8,088 nt of DNA. It comes from Desulfonatronovibrio sp. (GTDB taxonomy: Bacteria; Desulfobacterota; Desulfovibrionia; Desulfovibrionales; Desulfonatronovibrionaceae). The notes beneath the pieces are model-generated. The model ran no database searches and was not told the origin of the DNA. It saw only the letters and a program-made list of their open reading frames with translations. The position numbers and the translations under genes are program-made. Location of the stretch: positions 1 through 8,088 of the forward strand of contig PWPY01000341.1 in assembly GCA_003558575.1 (NCBI GenBank), written 5' to 3'. Positions 1-6,491 of the stretch are shown in pieces; the stretch's first letter is position 1, and each line of letters starts with the position of its first letter.

Positions 1-130
1 AGGTTGAAGCGTATTTATTCATACGTGAGAGTTTGAACTTTTTGCAGCGACGCAGCAATTGGGAGTTTTTCAACGGGCTGTTAAGTCCTTAAAAGGATTG
101 CTCCAGCCGCATAAAATATGGCTGTGGATT
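1..130. repeat. Candidate structured intergenic repeat (left end cut by window)
   Basis: This stretch has no gene that I can support but is dense in short inverted repeats. CGTAT (10–14) pairs with ATACG (21–25) across a 6-base loop. TTGC-A-GCG-A-CGC-A-GCAA (42–58) is a near-perfect palindrome broken only by A/A mismatches. GTTGAA (3–8) can pair with TTCAAC (69–74) and enclose both. GGCTG (76–80) pairs with CAGCC (104–108) around a TCCTT/AAGGA hairpin (86–97). The sequence resembles interspersed repeats I recall from sulfate-reducing deltaproteobacteria, but that is memory, not a search. The third frame is open from the edge to TAA at 90–92, so a gene tail cannot be excluded. Confidence 0.35.
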
Positions 131-150
131 ATTTTATATGGCTAAGACCC

Positions 151-185
151 AAAAATAAAAAAGCCCTCAGATTTCTCTGAGGGCT
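151..185 (-). terminator. Rho-independent terminator after tRNA-Asn
   Basis: On the minus strand a perfect 9-bp stem (AGCCCTCAG at 162–170 with CTGAGGGCT at 177–185, loop of 6) is followed by a U-rich run (complement of 151–161, all A except one T). It starts 8 bases beyond the CCA end of the tRNA, so it ends the tRNA transcript. It may also end read-through from the upstream proVWX operon, which has no good terminator of its own. Confidence 0.88.
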
Positions 186-193
186 ATAATTTC

Positions 194-269
194 TGGCTCC
201 CCGGGACGGACTTGAACCGCCAACCTAGTGGTTAACAGCCACCCGCTCTGCCGATTGAGCTACCGGGGA
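194..269 (-). tRNA. tRNA-Asn (anticodon GUU)
   Basis: Read on the minus strand this is a 76-base cloverleaf including an encoded CCA (194–196). The acceptor stem TCCCCGG/CCGGGGA is perfect, and the discriminator base is G. The D-arm GCTC/GAGC encloses AATCGGCA. The anticodon loop is CTGTTAA, which gives anticodon GTT and so asparagine. The T loop is TTCAAGT, and its stem has one G–U pair. It delivers asparagine at AAC and AAU codons. It is a single-gene unit here, followed directly by a strong terminator. No integrase or duplicated 3' tRNA end is visible beside it, so there is no sign of use as an attachment site within the window. Confidence 0.97.
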
Positions 270-310
270 ACGCTTATTAATTCCGCAGGACTTTGAATTT
301 CCGTTGGAAG

Positions 311-354
311 AAATGTTGATTATTGTAATTCAAAATACAAGTCAACATTTTTTT
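311..354. other. AT-rich dyad with nested stems between proX and tRNA-Asn
   Basis: AAATGTTGA (311–319) is perfectly repeated in inverted form as TCAACATTT (342–350). Inside it, TTGTA (323–327) pairs with TACAA (336–340), giving a 14-bp stem with one small internal loop. On the + strand it runs into seven Ts (348–354), like a terminator, but no + strand gene precedes it. On the minus strand the 3' side is only moderately T-rich (TTTCTT). The right arm can instead pair with ATGTTG at 357–362. It could be a weak terminator for proVWX or a protein-binding site at the tRNA promoter. Confidence 0.45.
319..345 (-). promoter_or_regulatory. Possible promoter of tRNA-Asn
   Basis: On the minus strand TTGACT (complement of 340–345) makes a fair −35 box. 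AATAAT (complement of 319–324) makes a −10 box, at a short 15-base spacing; TAATCA at 17 bases is the alternative. Transcription would start about 40 bases before the tRNA. The boxes lie inside the dyad at 311–350. The match is modest. Confidence 0.35.
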
Positions 355-371
355 ATATGTTGTCTTAGATT

Positions 372-1226
372 CTACCTGCCAAGCCACTCATTAACCAGGT
401 CAGGGTTGTCATTCATAAACTTTTTAGCACTTTCATAAGGATCAGAACCTCTTTCCTGATTCATTACCATAACCTCAGCCATCTGTTCCTGAGTCCAGTA
501 GAAATTGTCTAAGAATGCATAAACTTCAGGCATATCGTCTTTAAGACCAGCGCGAACGATAGTAGCGATATATTCTTCTTCACCGTAAACGCCTTTGGGA
601 TCTTCGAGATATTTAAGGTCCCAGCGGCCGAACTTCCAGTGAGGAGACCAGCCGGTTACAGCAACCCATTGATTGTTATTGACGGCATCCTGCAAGGCAG
701 CAGCCATGGTGGCTCCGCTTCCCTCAACAAGCTCAATATTGCTCAAATTGTACTCTTCGAGTACTTTTTCAGTCAATCCCATGATGCCTGCACCTGGATC
801 AATTCCAACGATCCTGCCATTGAACTTATCAGCATTGGCGTTCATCTCTTCAATGGAGCTGATGGTCACATATTCGGGAACAACCAAGCCTATTTTTGCA
901 CCATGAGCCAGGGGCCCCAGATTTTCAACCTGACCTTCAAGTTGTTCGTAATAAGTAGAGTGAGTTACAGGCAACCAGGCAGTTACCATTCCATCGGCAT
1001 CTCCAGTTGCTATGGCCTGCCACATGGCAGCAGCGCCAACTGGCAGCACCTCAACTCTATAGCCAAGCTCTTCTTGAAGAATGGCCTGGGCAAGATAGGT
1101 ACTTGCCACAGCGCAGTCCCATTCAACATAAGTCAGAGTTACAGTTCCCTTGGCCTGGGCCTTTGCAGGTGAAAAAGCCACCAGCACTGCCAGCATTGAA
1201 AACACAATTAAACCTTTCTTAAACAT
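372..1226 (-). CDS. proX: Glycine betaine-type ABC transporter substrate-binding protein
   Basis: This is the periplasmic binding protein of the osmoprotectant importer encoded with it. It captures a quaternary-ammonium solute (glycine betaine, proline betaine or choline) and hands it to the ProW permease. The product is 284 aa, usual for the OpuAC family (type II periplasmic fold). Residues 1–26 are a signal peptide: FKK, a hydrophobic core at 7–18, and likely cleavage after AQA. There is no lipobox cysteine, so it should be soluble in the periplasm. Family hallmarks include AAAMWQAIATGDAD (66–78), TAWLP (82–86), GIDPGAG (141–147), GWSPHWKF (192–199) and the C-terminal EWLGR. W36, W69, W84, W193 and W197 are candidates for the aromatic cage that holds the trimethylammonium group; I did not map them to a structure. 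The ATG at 1226 is chosen because AGGAGGA lies 5 bases before it. It is the last gene of proVWX, 30 bases after proW. The exact ligand cannot be told from sequence alone. Confidence 0.93.
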   Translation of the reverse strand: MFKKGLIVFSMLAVLVAFSPAKAQAKGTVTLTYVEWDCAVASTYLAQAILQEELGYRVEVLPVGAAAMWQAIATGDADGMVTAWLPVTHSTYYEQLEGQVENLGPLAHGAKIGLVVPEYVTISSIEEMNANADKFNGRIVGIDPGAGIMGLTEKVLEEYNLSNIELVEGSGATMAAALQDAVNNNQWVAVTGWSPHWKFGRWDLKYLEDPKGVYGEEEYIATIVRAGLKDDMPEVYAFLDNFYWTQEQMAEVMVMNQERGSDPYESAKKFMNDNPDLVNEWLGR

Positions 1227-1231
1227 AATAA

Positions 1232-1238
1232 TCCTCCT
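1232..1238 (-). promoter_or_regulatory. Ribosome binding site that fixes the proX start
   Basis: The minus strand reads AGGAGGA, a near-perfect Shine–Dalgarno, 5 bases before the ATG at 1226. A TTG seven codons further upstream (1247) is in frame, but starting there would put the Shine–Dalgarno inside the gene and add residues ahead of a normal signal peptide. Confidence 0.85.
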
Positions 1239-1256
1239 GTTAGACAATTAAAAAAG

Positions 1257-2090
1257 CTACGATTTGGAAAGTTTCTGAAGAACCCGGTCCAAAATAATAG
1301 CCACGATAACAATACCAATACCTGCTTCAAATCCGGCACCCGGCTGAAGCCTCTGAATGGCTCTCCATACCTCTCCACCAAGGCCTCTGGCTCCAATCAT
1401 AGCCGCGATTACAACCATTGACAGGGCAAGCATGATAGTCTGGTTAACCCCGCCCATAATTGTTGTCTTAGCCAGAGGCAGCTGAATCTTAAAAAGCTTC
1501 TGCCATCTGTCAGCTCCAAAAGCATCAGCACACTCCACAAGCTCTTTGGGAACCTGTTTAATGCCCAGCGTGGTGAATCTGATGGCCGGAGGCATGGAGA
1601 AAATTACTGTAGCAAATATGGCTGCGACTCTTCCCAGCCCAAAAAAGGGTATGGCAGGAATCAGATAAACAAACGCCGGCAGGGTCTGCATAAAATCAAG
1701 AATAGGCCGAACGATTTTGTATGCGTAACCATTGAGGGCGCAGAAGATACCTATGGGAATTCCTATTGAAATGGCAATAAGGGTTGCCACAAGAACCAGC
1801 GACAGGGTGCTCACTGTTGCAGACCAGAGCCCCAGGTTCCAGATAAGTCCCATCCCAAGGAAAGTAAAAATTGTAACGCCTCTTTGACGGGTCAGGTAAA
1901 AAACCAGAGCCGTCAAAATAAAAATCATAATAATGGGATGAACAGCCATCATGGCTGTCTCCATTAATCTGATTCCCTGGTCAGCTACAGCTGAAAAAGC
2001 CTTGGTGGCAAAAGCCAGATTATGTACCAGAAAATCCAGAACAGCTTCTATTCCATCTCCCAGAGGTAGCCTGGGCAATTCAAAACTCAT
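1257..2090 (-). CDS. proW: Glycine betaine-type ABC transporter permease
   Basis: This is the inner-membrane channel subunit of the osmoprotectant importer; two copies would pair with two ProV subunits. At 277 aa it is close to OpuAB-type permeases and lacks the long N-terminal extension of E. coli ProW (about 354 aa). Hydrophobic segments lie near residues 48–66, 72–90, 95–118, 134–152, 155–172, 212–232 and 253–270. The EAA loop that docks on the ATPase is at about 187–206 (ECADAFGADRWQKLFKIQLP), with the expected G and hydrophobic pattern. The conserved LPAFVYLIP (137–145) and MIGARGLGGEV (231–241) stretches are typical of the ProW/OpuAB family. The ATG overlaps the proV stop as ATGA, and GGAGGT (2096–2101) lies 5 bases before it, so the two are translationally coupled. 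proX follows after 30 bases. Confidence 0.95.
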   Translation of the reverse strand: MSFELPRLPLGDGIEAVLDFLVHNLAFATKAFSAVADQGIRLMETAMMAVHPIIMIFILTALVFYLTRQRGVTIFTFLGMGLIWNLGLWSATVSTLSLVLVATLIAISIGIPIGIFCALNGYAYKIVRPILDFMQTLPAFVYLIPAIPFFGLGRVAAIFATVIFSMPPAIRFTTLGIKQVPKELVECADAFGADRWQKLFKIQLPLAKTTIMGGVNQTIMLALSMVVIAAMIGARGLGGEVWRAIQRLQPGAGFEAGIGIVIVAIILDRVLQKLSKS

Positions 2091-3280
2091 ATATTACCTC
2101 CACGTTCAGCAATGGCCGCCATAAGCAGTCCTTTAACAATAATTCCCTTCAACTTGTTGTTTTCATCCACAACCGCCACAGGATGAGAAATTGACTGCAT
2201 CACAGCAAACAGCTCTGAAGCAGGCGTATCTGGACTTACTGCTGCTGCATCTCTATGAATAGCCGACTCGAGACTCTTTTCACCTTTTTCAATGAGCTTG
2301 GCCACCTCATCAGCAAAAACCACTCCGTGCAATTTGTTCTGCTTGTCCAGAACAAAAAGTGAGGCAATGGCGTTATTTTTCATTTTGCGCATGGCAGCTC
2401 TCGGACCGTCAGAAGTGAGGTAAGCAACATCCTGAGACTTCTTCATAATAGTCTCTGCTGTCAGGACTTTGGTAATATCCACTTCCTCTACAAACTTAGC
2501 CACATATTCGTTGGATGGGTTCATGAGGATATCCTCGGGAGTGCCAATCTGCACCACAGCACCATCTTTCATAAGCACGATGCGATCACCCAGTTTCAGG
2601 GCCTCATCAAGATCATGACTGATAAATACAATGGTCTTGCGCATGGATTGCTGCATTTCAATGAGCTCGTCCTGCATGTCCCTTCTAATCAGAGGATCAA
2701 GAGCACTGAATGCCTCATCCATAAGCAGAATATCCGGGTCCATAGCCAAAGCCCTGGCAAGACCGACTCTCTGCTGCATTCCGCCTGACAATTCAGAAGG
2801 AAACTTTTCACCCCAGCCTTTAAGACCAACAAGCTCAAGAGCTTTTTCTGCTTTTTCCCGACGGACAGAAAGGTCTGACTTTTGAATTTCCAGGCCGAAT
2901 TCAACATTATGAATTACTGTCCTGTGAGGAAACAGGGCAAAGTTTTGAAAAACCATGCCGAACTTTTGCTGTCTGAACTGACGAAGTTCTTCCCTGCTAA
3001 GTTTGGTGACATCCTGACCATCTACAAATATTTCACCGGATGTAGGCTCAAACAGCCTGTTTATACAGCGAACCAGCGTTGACTTGCCACTGCCGGATAA
3101 GCCCATGACAACGACTATCTCGCCTTCCTTGACTTCAAATGATGCCTGGTTGACCCCGACCACACTCCCTGTCTTGGCCTGAATCTCGTCCTTATCTTTT
3201 CCTTCCTTGAGCAGCTTCAGCGCTTTTTGGGGATGATCGCCAAAGATCTTGCAGACATTTTTCAATACGATTTTTTCCAT
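2087..3280 (-). CDS. proV: Glycine betaine-type ABC transporter ATPase with tandem CBS domains
   Basis: This is the cytoplasmic ATPase that powers osmoprotectant import. The 397-aa length matches the ProV/OpuAA family (E. coli ProV is 400 aa). All nucleotide-binding motifs are intact: Walker A GLSGSGKST (60–68), Q-loop Q112 in FQNFALFPHR, signature LSGGMQQR (164–171), Walker B ILLMDEAFSALD (184–195, catalytic E189) and the switch H222. The N-terminal KALKLLKEGKDKDEI segment (about 19–33) is the extension usual in this family. Two CBS repeats fill about 273–330 and 333–393. In the OpuA family they sense ionic strength and gate transport, which suggests osmotic control of activity here. It is the first gene of proVWX. 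The start has only a weak AGGT (3287–3290), 6 bases before the ATG. A sigma70-like promoter lies upstream. Confidence 0.96.
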   Translation of the reverse strand: MEKIVLKNVCKIFGDHPQKALKLLKEGKDKDEIQAKTGSVVGVNQASFEVKEGEIVVVMGLSGSGKSTLVRCINRLFEPTSGEIFVDGQDVTKLSREELRQFRQQKFGMVFQNFALFPHRTVIHNVEFGLEIQKSDLSVRREKAEKALELVGLKGWGEKFPSELSGGMQQRVGLARALAMDPDILLMDEAFSALDPLIRRDMQDELIEMQQSMRKTIVFISHDLDEALKLGDRIVLMKDGAVVQIGTPEDILMNPSNEYVAKFVEEVDITKVLTAETIMKKSQDVAYLTSDGPRAAMRKMKNNAIASLFVLDKQNKLHGVVFADEVAKLIEKGEKSLESAIHRDAAAVSPDTPASELFAVMQSISHPVAVVDENNKLKGIIVKGLLMAAIAERGGNI

Positions 3281-3330
3281 GAATAAACCTGTGTTTTCTT
3301 GTTATATGAAAGCAATCCTTCCTGATTTCG

Positions 3331-3366
3331 ATTATAATAACTTATCATAAAGTCAGACAATGTCAA
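3331..3366 (-). promoter_or_regulatory. Likely sigma70-type promoter of proVWX
   Basis: On the minus strand a perfect TATAAT (complement of 3331–3336) has TTGTCT (complement of 3355–3360) 18 bases upstream. A perfect TTGACA (complement of 3361–3366) sits next to it, but 24 bases from this −10 box. Transcription would start about 45 bases before the proV ATG. GACAATGTC (3356–3364), a short imperfect dyad, covers both −35 candidates and could be an operator. The suboptimal spacing would fit a salt-induced promoter, but that is inference. Confidence 0.5.
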
Positions 3367-3738
3367 GCTGAGCACTCAAGCAAATTACAAAAATCTACTT
3401 CGCTTTAAAAATATCCTTAAAAATTGCGCAATAAATCTCAACCTATCATTTAACTGCAGCACATGCATGCATAACTATCAGCCTTTATCGCAAATATTGC
3501 TGTGTTTTGCATTATGGTTAAGGCTGGATGGTCAAATTTTGTTCATTAGTATGTGGTGCATTACAACGCTGTCCCTTAACTGAGAGCAAGCTTGATCAGC
3601 CATAAAACTATGAGCATATCCCGTTGTGGCTGGAATTATTCCGGGCTGGAAATATCTCGCATTTCTTGACGTTCTTGCTAATTTTCAATATCTGAAAAGT
3701 TTATTGCCGGATCAAGGCACTGAAAAAGTATCTCATAG
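3367..3738. other. Non-coding spacer between divergent operons; lysS leader
   Basis: No credible gene is visible on either strand; the open stretches beginning with ATG are about ten codons. The spacer holds a two-part hairpin at 3479–3526: CAGCCTT (3479–3485) pairs with AAGGCTG (3520–3526), and inside it GCAAA (3490–3494) pairs with TTTGC (3506–3510). It also has the perfect 10-base palindrome ATGCATGCAT (3463–3472). CAGCCA (3597–3602) can pair with TGGCTG (3627–3632). None of these stems is followed by a T-run. I recognise no known riboswitch; in particular I saw nothing resembling a lysine riboswitch or T-box. It is probably upstream regulatory DNA, or a long 5' leader of lysS. Confidence 0.4.
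3666..3694 (+). promoter_or_regulatory. Possible promoter of the lysS operon
   Basis: TTGACG (3666–3671) is a good −35 box. TATCTG (3689–3694), 17 bases further on, is a poor −10 box with 3 of 6 consensus bases. Transcription would begin about 50 bases before lysS. The position suits the gene, but the −10 match is weak and the true promoter may lie further upstream. Confidence 0.27.
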
Positions 3739-3743
3739 AAGGA
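3739..3743 (+). promoter_or_regulatory. Ribosome binding site that supports the TTG start of lysS
   Basis: AAGGA lies 7 bases before the TTG at 3751. No ATG or GTG occurs in frame close by: the first downstream methionine is residue 73, inside the conserved anticodon-binding domain, and an in-frame stop lies just upstream (TAG at 3736–3738). Confidence 0.72.
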
Positions 3744-3750
3744 TTCCAAC

Positions 3751-5262
3751 TTGAACAAGCAAAAACAAAACGAACCCAATGAAAGCCAGGTCATACAACA
3801 CCGCAGACAAAAGGCCGCCTTTCTTACGGAAAACAATATTCCTCTTTTCCCCAACACTTTTAGAAAAATAGATGATATTTTCAAAATCGTTGATAATAAC
3901 GATCACCTGTCAGGAGAAGAACTGGAAGAACTGACCACAGCCCATACTCTGGCAGGCAGAATCATGGCTCTGCGCTCCTTTGGTAAAGTAACTTTTATTC
4001 ACATTCAGGACCATTCAGCCCGCATCCAGGTTTTTGTCCAGAGGGACTCTGTGGGACGTGATAATTATCAGATGTTTAAAAAATACGATATTGGAGATAT
4101 CGTAGGGGTCAAGGGAACTTTGTTCAGGACAAAAACCGGGGAGCTTACTGTAAAGGCGGACAGTGTCCAGCTTCTTGCCAAATCCATGAGGCCTTTGCCG
4201 GAGAAATATCACGGGCTTAAAGATGTAGAAACCAGATACAGACAAAGATATGTAGATCTTCTGGTCAATCCTCAGGCCCGGAAAATCTTCACAACCAGGA
4301 CCAGAATAGTGCGCCACTTGAGAAACTTTCTGGACAACAAGGGATTTCTGGAAGTTGAAACCCCTATGATGCAGGCTATCCCCGGCGGAGCTACAGCAAA
4401 GCCGTTTCAGACTCACCATAACGCTCTGGACATGAAACTGTATCTCCGGGTGGCCCCTGAACTTTACCTAAAAAGACTTTTGGTAGGCGGATTTGAAAAG
4501 GTTTACGAAATAAACCGCAATTTCCGCAACGAAGGGATCTCCACCCAGCATAATCCTGAATTTACCATGCTCGAATTTTACTGGGCCTATGTTGACTTTA
4601 AGGATCTCATGAGCATCACAGAAGAAATGTTTTCAACCCTGGCCCAAAGCATGTTTGACTCCACTAAAATAACCTATCAGGGCAACACCATTGACTTGAC
4701 CCCGCCATGGACCAAGCTTTCCTTCTATGAATCTCTGGAAAAAATCGGAGGTTTGTCTCAAGAGGACTACATGAGCATAGAAAAAGCCTCGGATCTGGTC
4801 AAAAAACTGGGAGACAAAGTTCAGACCGGAGAGAAGCTCGGTAAAATTCAGGCCAAACTTTTTGACATCCTGGTGGAGCCAAAGCTTGTTCAACCTCATT
4901 TTATCTATCATTACCCAACAGATATATCTCCTCTTTCCAGAAAAAATGATAATGATCCAACAATTACCGACAGGTTTGAACTTTTCATTACTGGTCGGGA
5001 AATGGCCAATGCCTTTTCAGAATTAAATGATCCCGTGGATCAGAAGACGCGTTTTGAAGATCAGGTCATGGAAAAAGAAGCCGGGGATGATGAAGCCCAC
5101 TTTATGGATGAAGATTATGTCAGGGCCCTAGAATACGCTATGCCCCCTGCCGGAGGTGAAGGCATCGGCATTGACAGACTGGTGATGCTCTTTACAGACT
5201 CTGCCTCAATTCGTGAAGTCATCCTTTTTCCCCTGCTCCGCCCGGAGGTTACAAGCGGCTGA
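3751..5262 (+). CDS. lysS: Lysyl-tRNA synthetase, class II
   Basis: It attaches lysine to tRNA-Lys in the cytoplasm using ATP. The 503-aa length is normal for bacterial class II LysRS (E. coli 505 aa). An N-terminal OB-fold anticodon-binding domain covers about 65–145 (LAGRIMALRSFGKVTFIHIQD and onward). The catalytic domain follows with all three class II motifs: motif 1 around FLEVETPMM (199–207, P205), motif 2 NFRNEGISTQHNPEFTMLE (257–275, with R259, E261, H267 and E275), and motif 3 GEGIGIDRLVML (469–480, R476). PGGATAKPF (211–219) and GREMANAFSELNDP (415–428) are also typical of LysRS. Translation starts at a TTG, supported by AAGGA 7 bases before it. It heads a tightly packed operon: its TGA shares one base with the lolC ATG (TGATG). 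Nothing needed for catalysis appears to be missing. Confidence 0.97.
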   Translation: MNKQKQNEPNESQVIQHRRQKAAFLTENNIPLFPNTFRKIDDIFKIVDNNDHLSGEELEELTTAHTLAGRIMALRSFGKVTFIHIQDHSARIQVFVQRDSVGRDNYQMFKKYDIGDIVGVKGTLFRTKTGELTVKADSVQLLAKSMRPLPEKYHGLKDVETRYRQRYVDLLVNPQARKIFTTRTRIVRHLRNFLDNKGFLEVETPMMQAIPGGATAKPFQTHHNALDMKLYLRVAPELYLKRLLVGGFEKVYEINRNFRNEGISTQHNPEFTMLEFYWAYVDFKDLMSITEEMFSTLAQSMFDSTKITYQGNTIDLTPPWTKLSFYESLEKIGGLSQEDYMSIEKASDLVKKLGDKVQTGEKLGKIQAKLFDILVEPKLVQPHFIYHYPTDISPLSRKNDNDPTITDRFELFITGREMANAFSELNDPVDQKTRFEDQVMEKEAGDDEAHFMDEDYVRALEYAMPPAGGEGIGIDRLVMLFTDSASIREVILFPLLRPEVTSG

Positions 5263-6491
5263 TGAGGTTTGAACTTTTTATTGCCAGACGCTACTTAAGG
5301 GCCAAACGCAAACAGGCATTCATTTCAGTTATTTCACTGATCTCTATCCTTGGTGTTGCCCTGGGCGTTGCTTCCCTGATAATAGTCCTTGGGGTGATGA
5401 ATGGCTTCAGCCAGAACTTGAGAGACAAGATTCTGGGCATCAATGCCCATGTCATTGTAGGCAGCTACGCAGGAGGCATATCCCAGTATTCTGAGCTTTC
5501 TAATGAACTGAATTCTGTGCCAGGGGTGCAGGGTGCTGCTCCATTTGTTTATACTGAAGTAATGCTCAGCTCTCCAGGTGGGGTTAAAGGAGTTGTCCTC
5601 AGGGGAATAGACCCTCACAAATCTACTGATGTCCTGGGGCTCAGCAAAGAAATGCTCGCGGGGAAGGTCAGGGACCTGGATCATGAGGGAGAATACCCGG
5701 GTATAATCGTCGGTCAGGAGCTTGCCTTAAGCCTTGGCTTGTCTGTAGGGGATAATGTAAATCTTCTTTCTCCATCCGGAGGAAGATCTTCAGCAGGCTT
5801 CACACCCCAAATCACAACCTTTGTAACAAAGGGCATATTCAAAACAGGCATGTATGAATATGACAGTTCTTTCGGATATACTTCCATCCGTGCAGCCCAG
5901 GAAGTCATGGGGTTCCGGGAAGATATGGTAACTGGCATTGAAATTCGGGTGAACAATGTTGACCAGGCCCATACTGTATCCAATACTGTTGATGAACATC
6001 TCGGTGGTTATCCATACTATGTCCGAAACTGGATGGAAATGAACCAGAACCTTTTTGCAGCACTGAGGCTTGAAAAAATTGCCATGGGCATAATTCTGGT
6101 AATGATTGTTCTGGTTGGATCATTCAGTATAGTCACTGCTCTGGTTATGCTGGTTATGGAAAAAACCAGAGACATTGCTGTGCTCATGTCCATGGGGGCA
6201 ACAAGGGCCCTGATTCGAAGAATATTTACAGTCCTGGGCATGGTCATCGGTGCTTTGGGTACGGCTCTTGGCTTTTTTTTCGGCCTTGGAATCAGCTACT
6301 TACTTAAGGAGTACCAGTTTATCAAATTGCCGGCTGACGTTTATTACCTTGATCACCTTCCGGTTCTGCACCAGCCGGCTGACCTTTTGACTATCGGCCT
6401 TGCAGCAATGTTTTTATGTTTCCTGGCAACAATCTATCCGGCCCGAAAAGCCTCGAACCTGAATCCGGCAGATGCCTTAAGATATGAGTAA
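5262..6491 (+). CDS. lolC: Lipoprotein-releasing ABC transporter permease, LolC/LolE family
   Basis: This inner-membrane protein works with the LolD ATPase to pull mature lipoproteins out of the inner membrane and pass them to a periplasmic carrier (LolA). The 409-aa length and layout fit the family: one membrane helix at about 20–47, a large periplasmic domain at 48–270 (MacB-like core), then three helices near 272–298, 321–347 and 374–393. The cytoplasmic stretch EKTRDIAVLMSMGAT (300–314) is the conserved loop that contacts LolD. The protein ends with YPARKASNLNPADALRYE (392–409), a typical LolC/E ending. The periplasmic segment at about 168–193 corresponds to where E. coli LolC has its LolA-binding hook; this is alignment by eye. 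The start overlaps the lysS stop by one base, with GGAGGT (5244–5249) 12 bases before it. Only one LolC/E-type gene is present next to lolD, so it may form a homodimer (a LolF-like arrangement) unless a lolE lies elsewhere. Confidence 0.92.
   Translation: MRFELFIARRYLRAKRKQAFISVISLISILGVALGVASLIIVLGVMNGFSQNLRDKILGINAHVIVGSYAGGISQYSELSNELNSVPGVQGAAPFVYTEVMLSSPGGVKGVVLRGIDPHKSTDVLGLSKEMLAGKVRDLDHEGEYPGIIVGQELALSLGLSVGDNVNLLSPSGGRSSAGFTPQITTFVTKGIFKTGMYEYDSSFGYTSIRAAQEVMGFREDMVTGIEIRVNNVDQAHTVSNTVDEHLGGYPYYVRNWMEMNQNLFAALRLEKIAMGIILVMIVLVGSFSIVTALVMLVMEKTRDIAVLMSMGATRALIRRIFTVLGMVIGALGTALGFFFGLGISYLLKEYQFIKLPADVYYLDHLPVLHQPADLLTIGLAAMFLCFLATIYPARKASNLNPADALRYE

Noticed and set aside
194..269. 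tRNA-Asn as an integration site for a mobile element
   Set aside because: No integrase gene and no repeated copy of the tRNA 3' end were seen in the window.
311..354. Dyad as a classical + strand rho-independent terminator
   Set aside because: The stem is AT-rich and no + strand gene lies upstream within the window for it to terminate, so it is listed only as a structure of unknown role.
639..1172. Open frame of 177 codons on the + strand inside proX
   Set aside because: It lies wholly antisense to a conserved binding-protein gene and shows no recognisable domain.
1227..1247. Seven-codon N-terminal extension of proX from a TTG at 1247
   Set aside because: The strong AGGAGGA at 1232–1238 would lie inside the gene, and the ATG at 1226 starts directly with a normal signal peptide.
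3367..3750. Lysine riboswitch or T-box leader upstream of lysS
   Set aside because: The hairpins present do not match either architecture as I know it, there is no terminator-like T-run before lysS, and T-boxes are mainly a Gram-positive feature.
3678..3884. Minus-strand open frame of 68 codons over the lysS start
   Set aside because: Most of it is antisense to the first 45 codons of lysS, with no sign of a domain or ribosome binding site that I could support.
4015..4419. Open frame of 134 codons on the minus strand inside lysS
   Set aside because: It is antisense to the conserved part of lysS and resembles no family.
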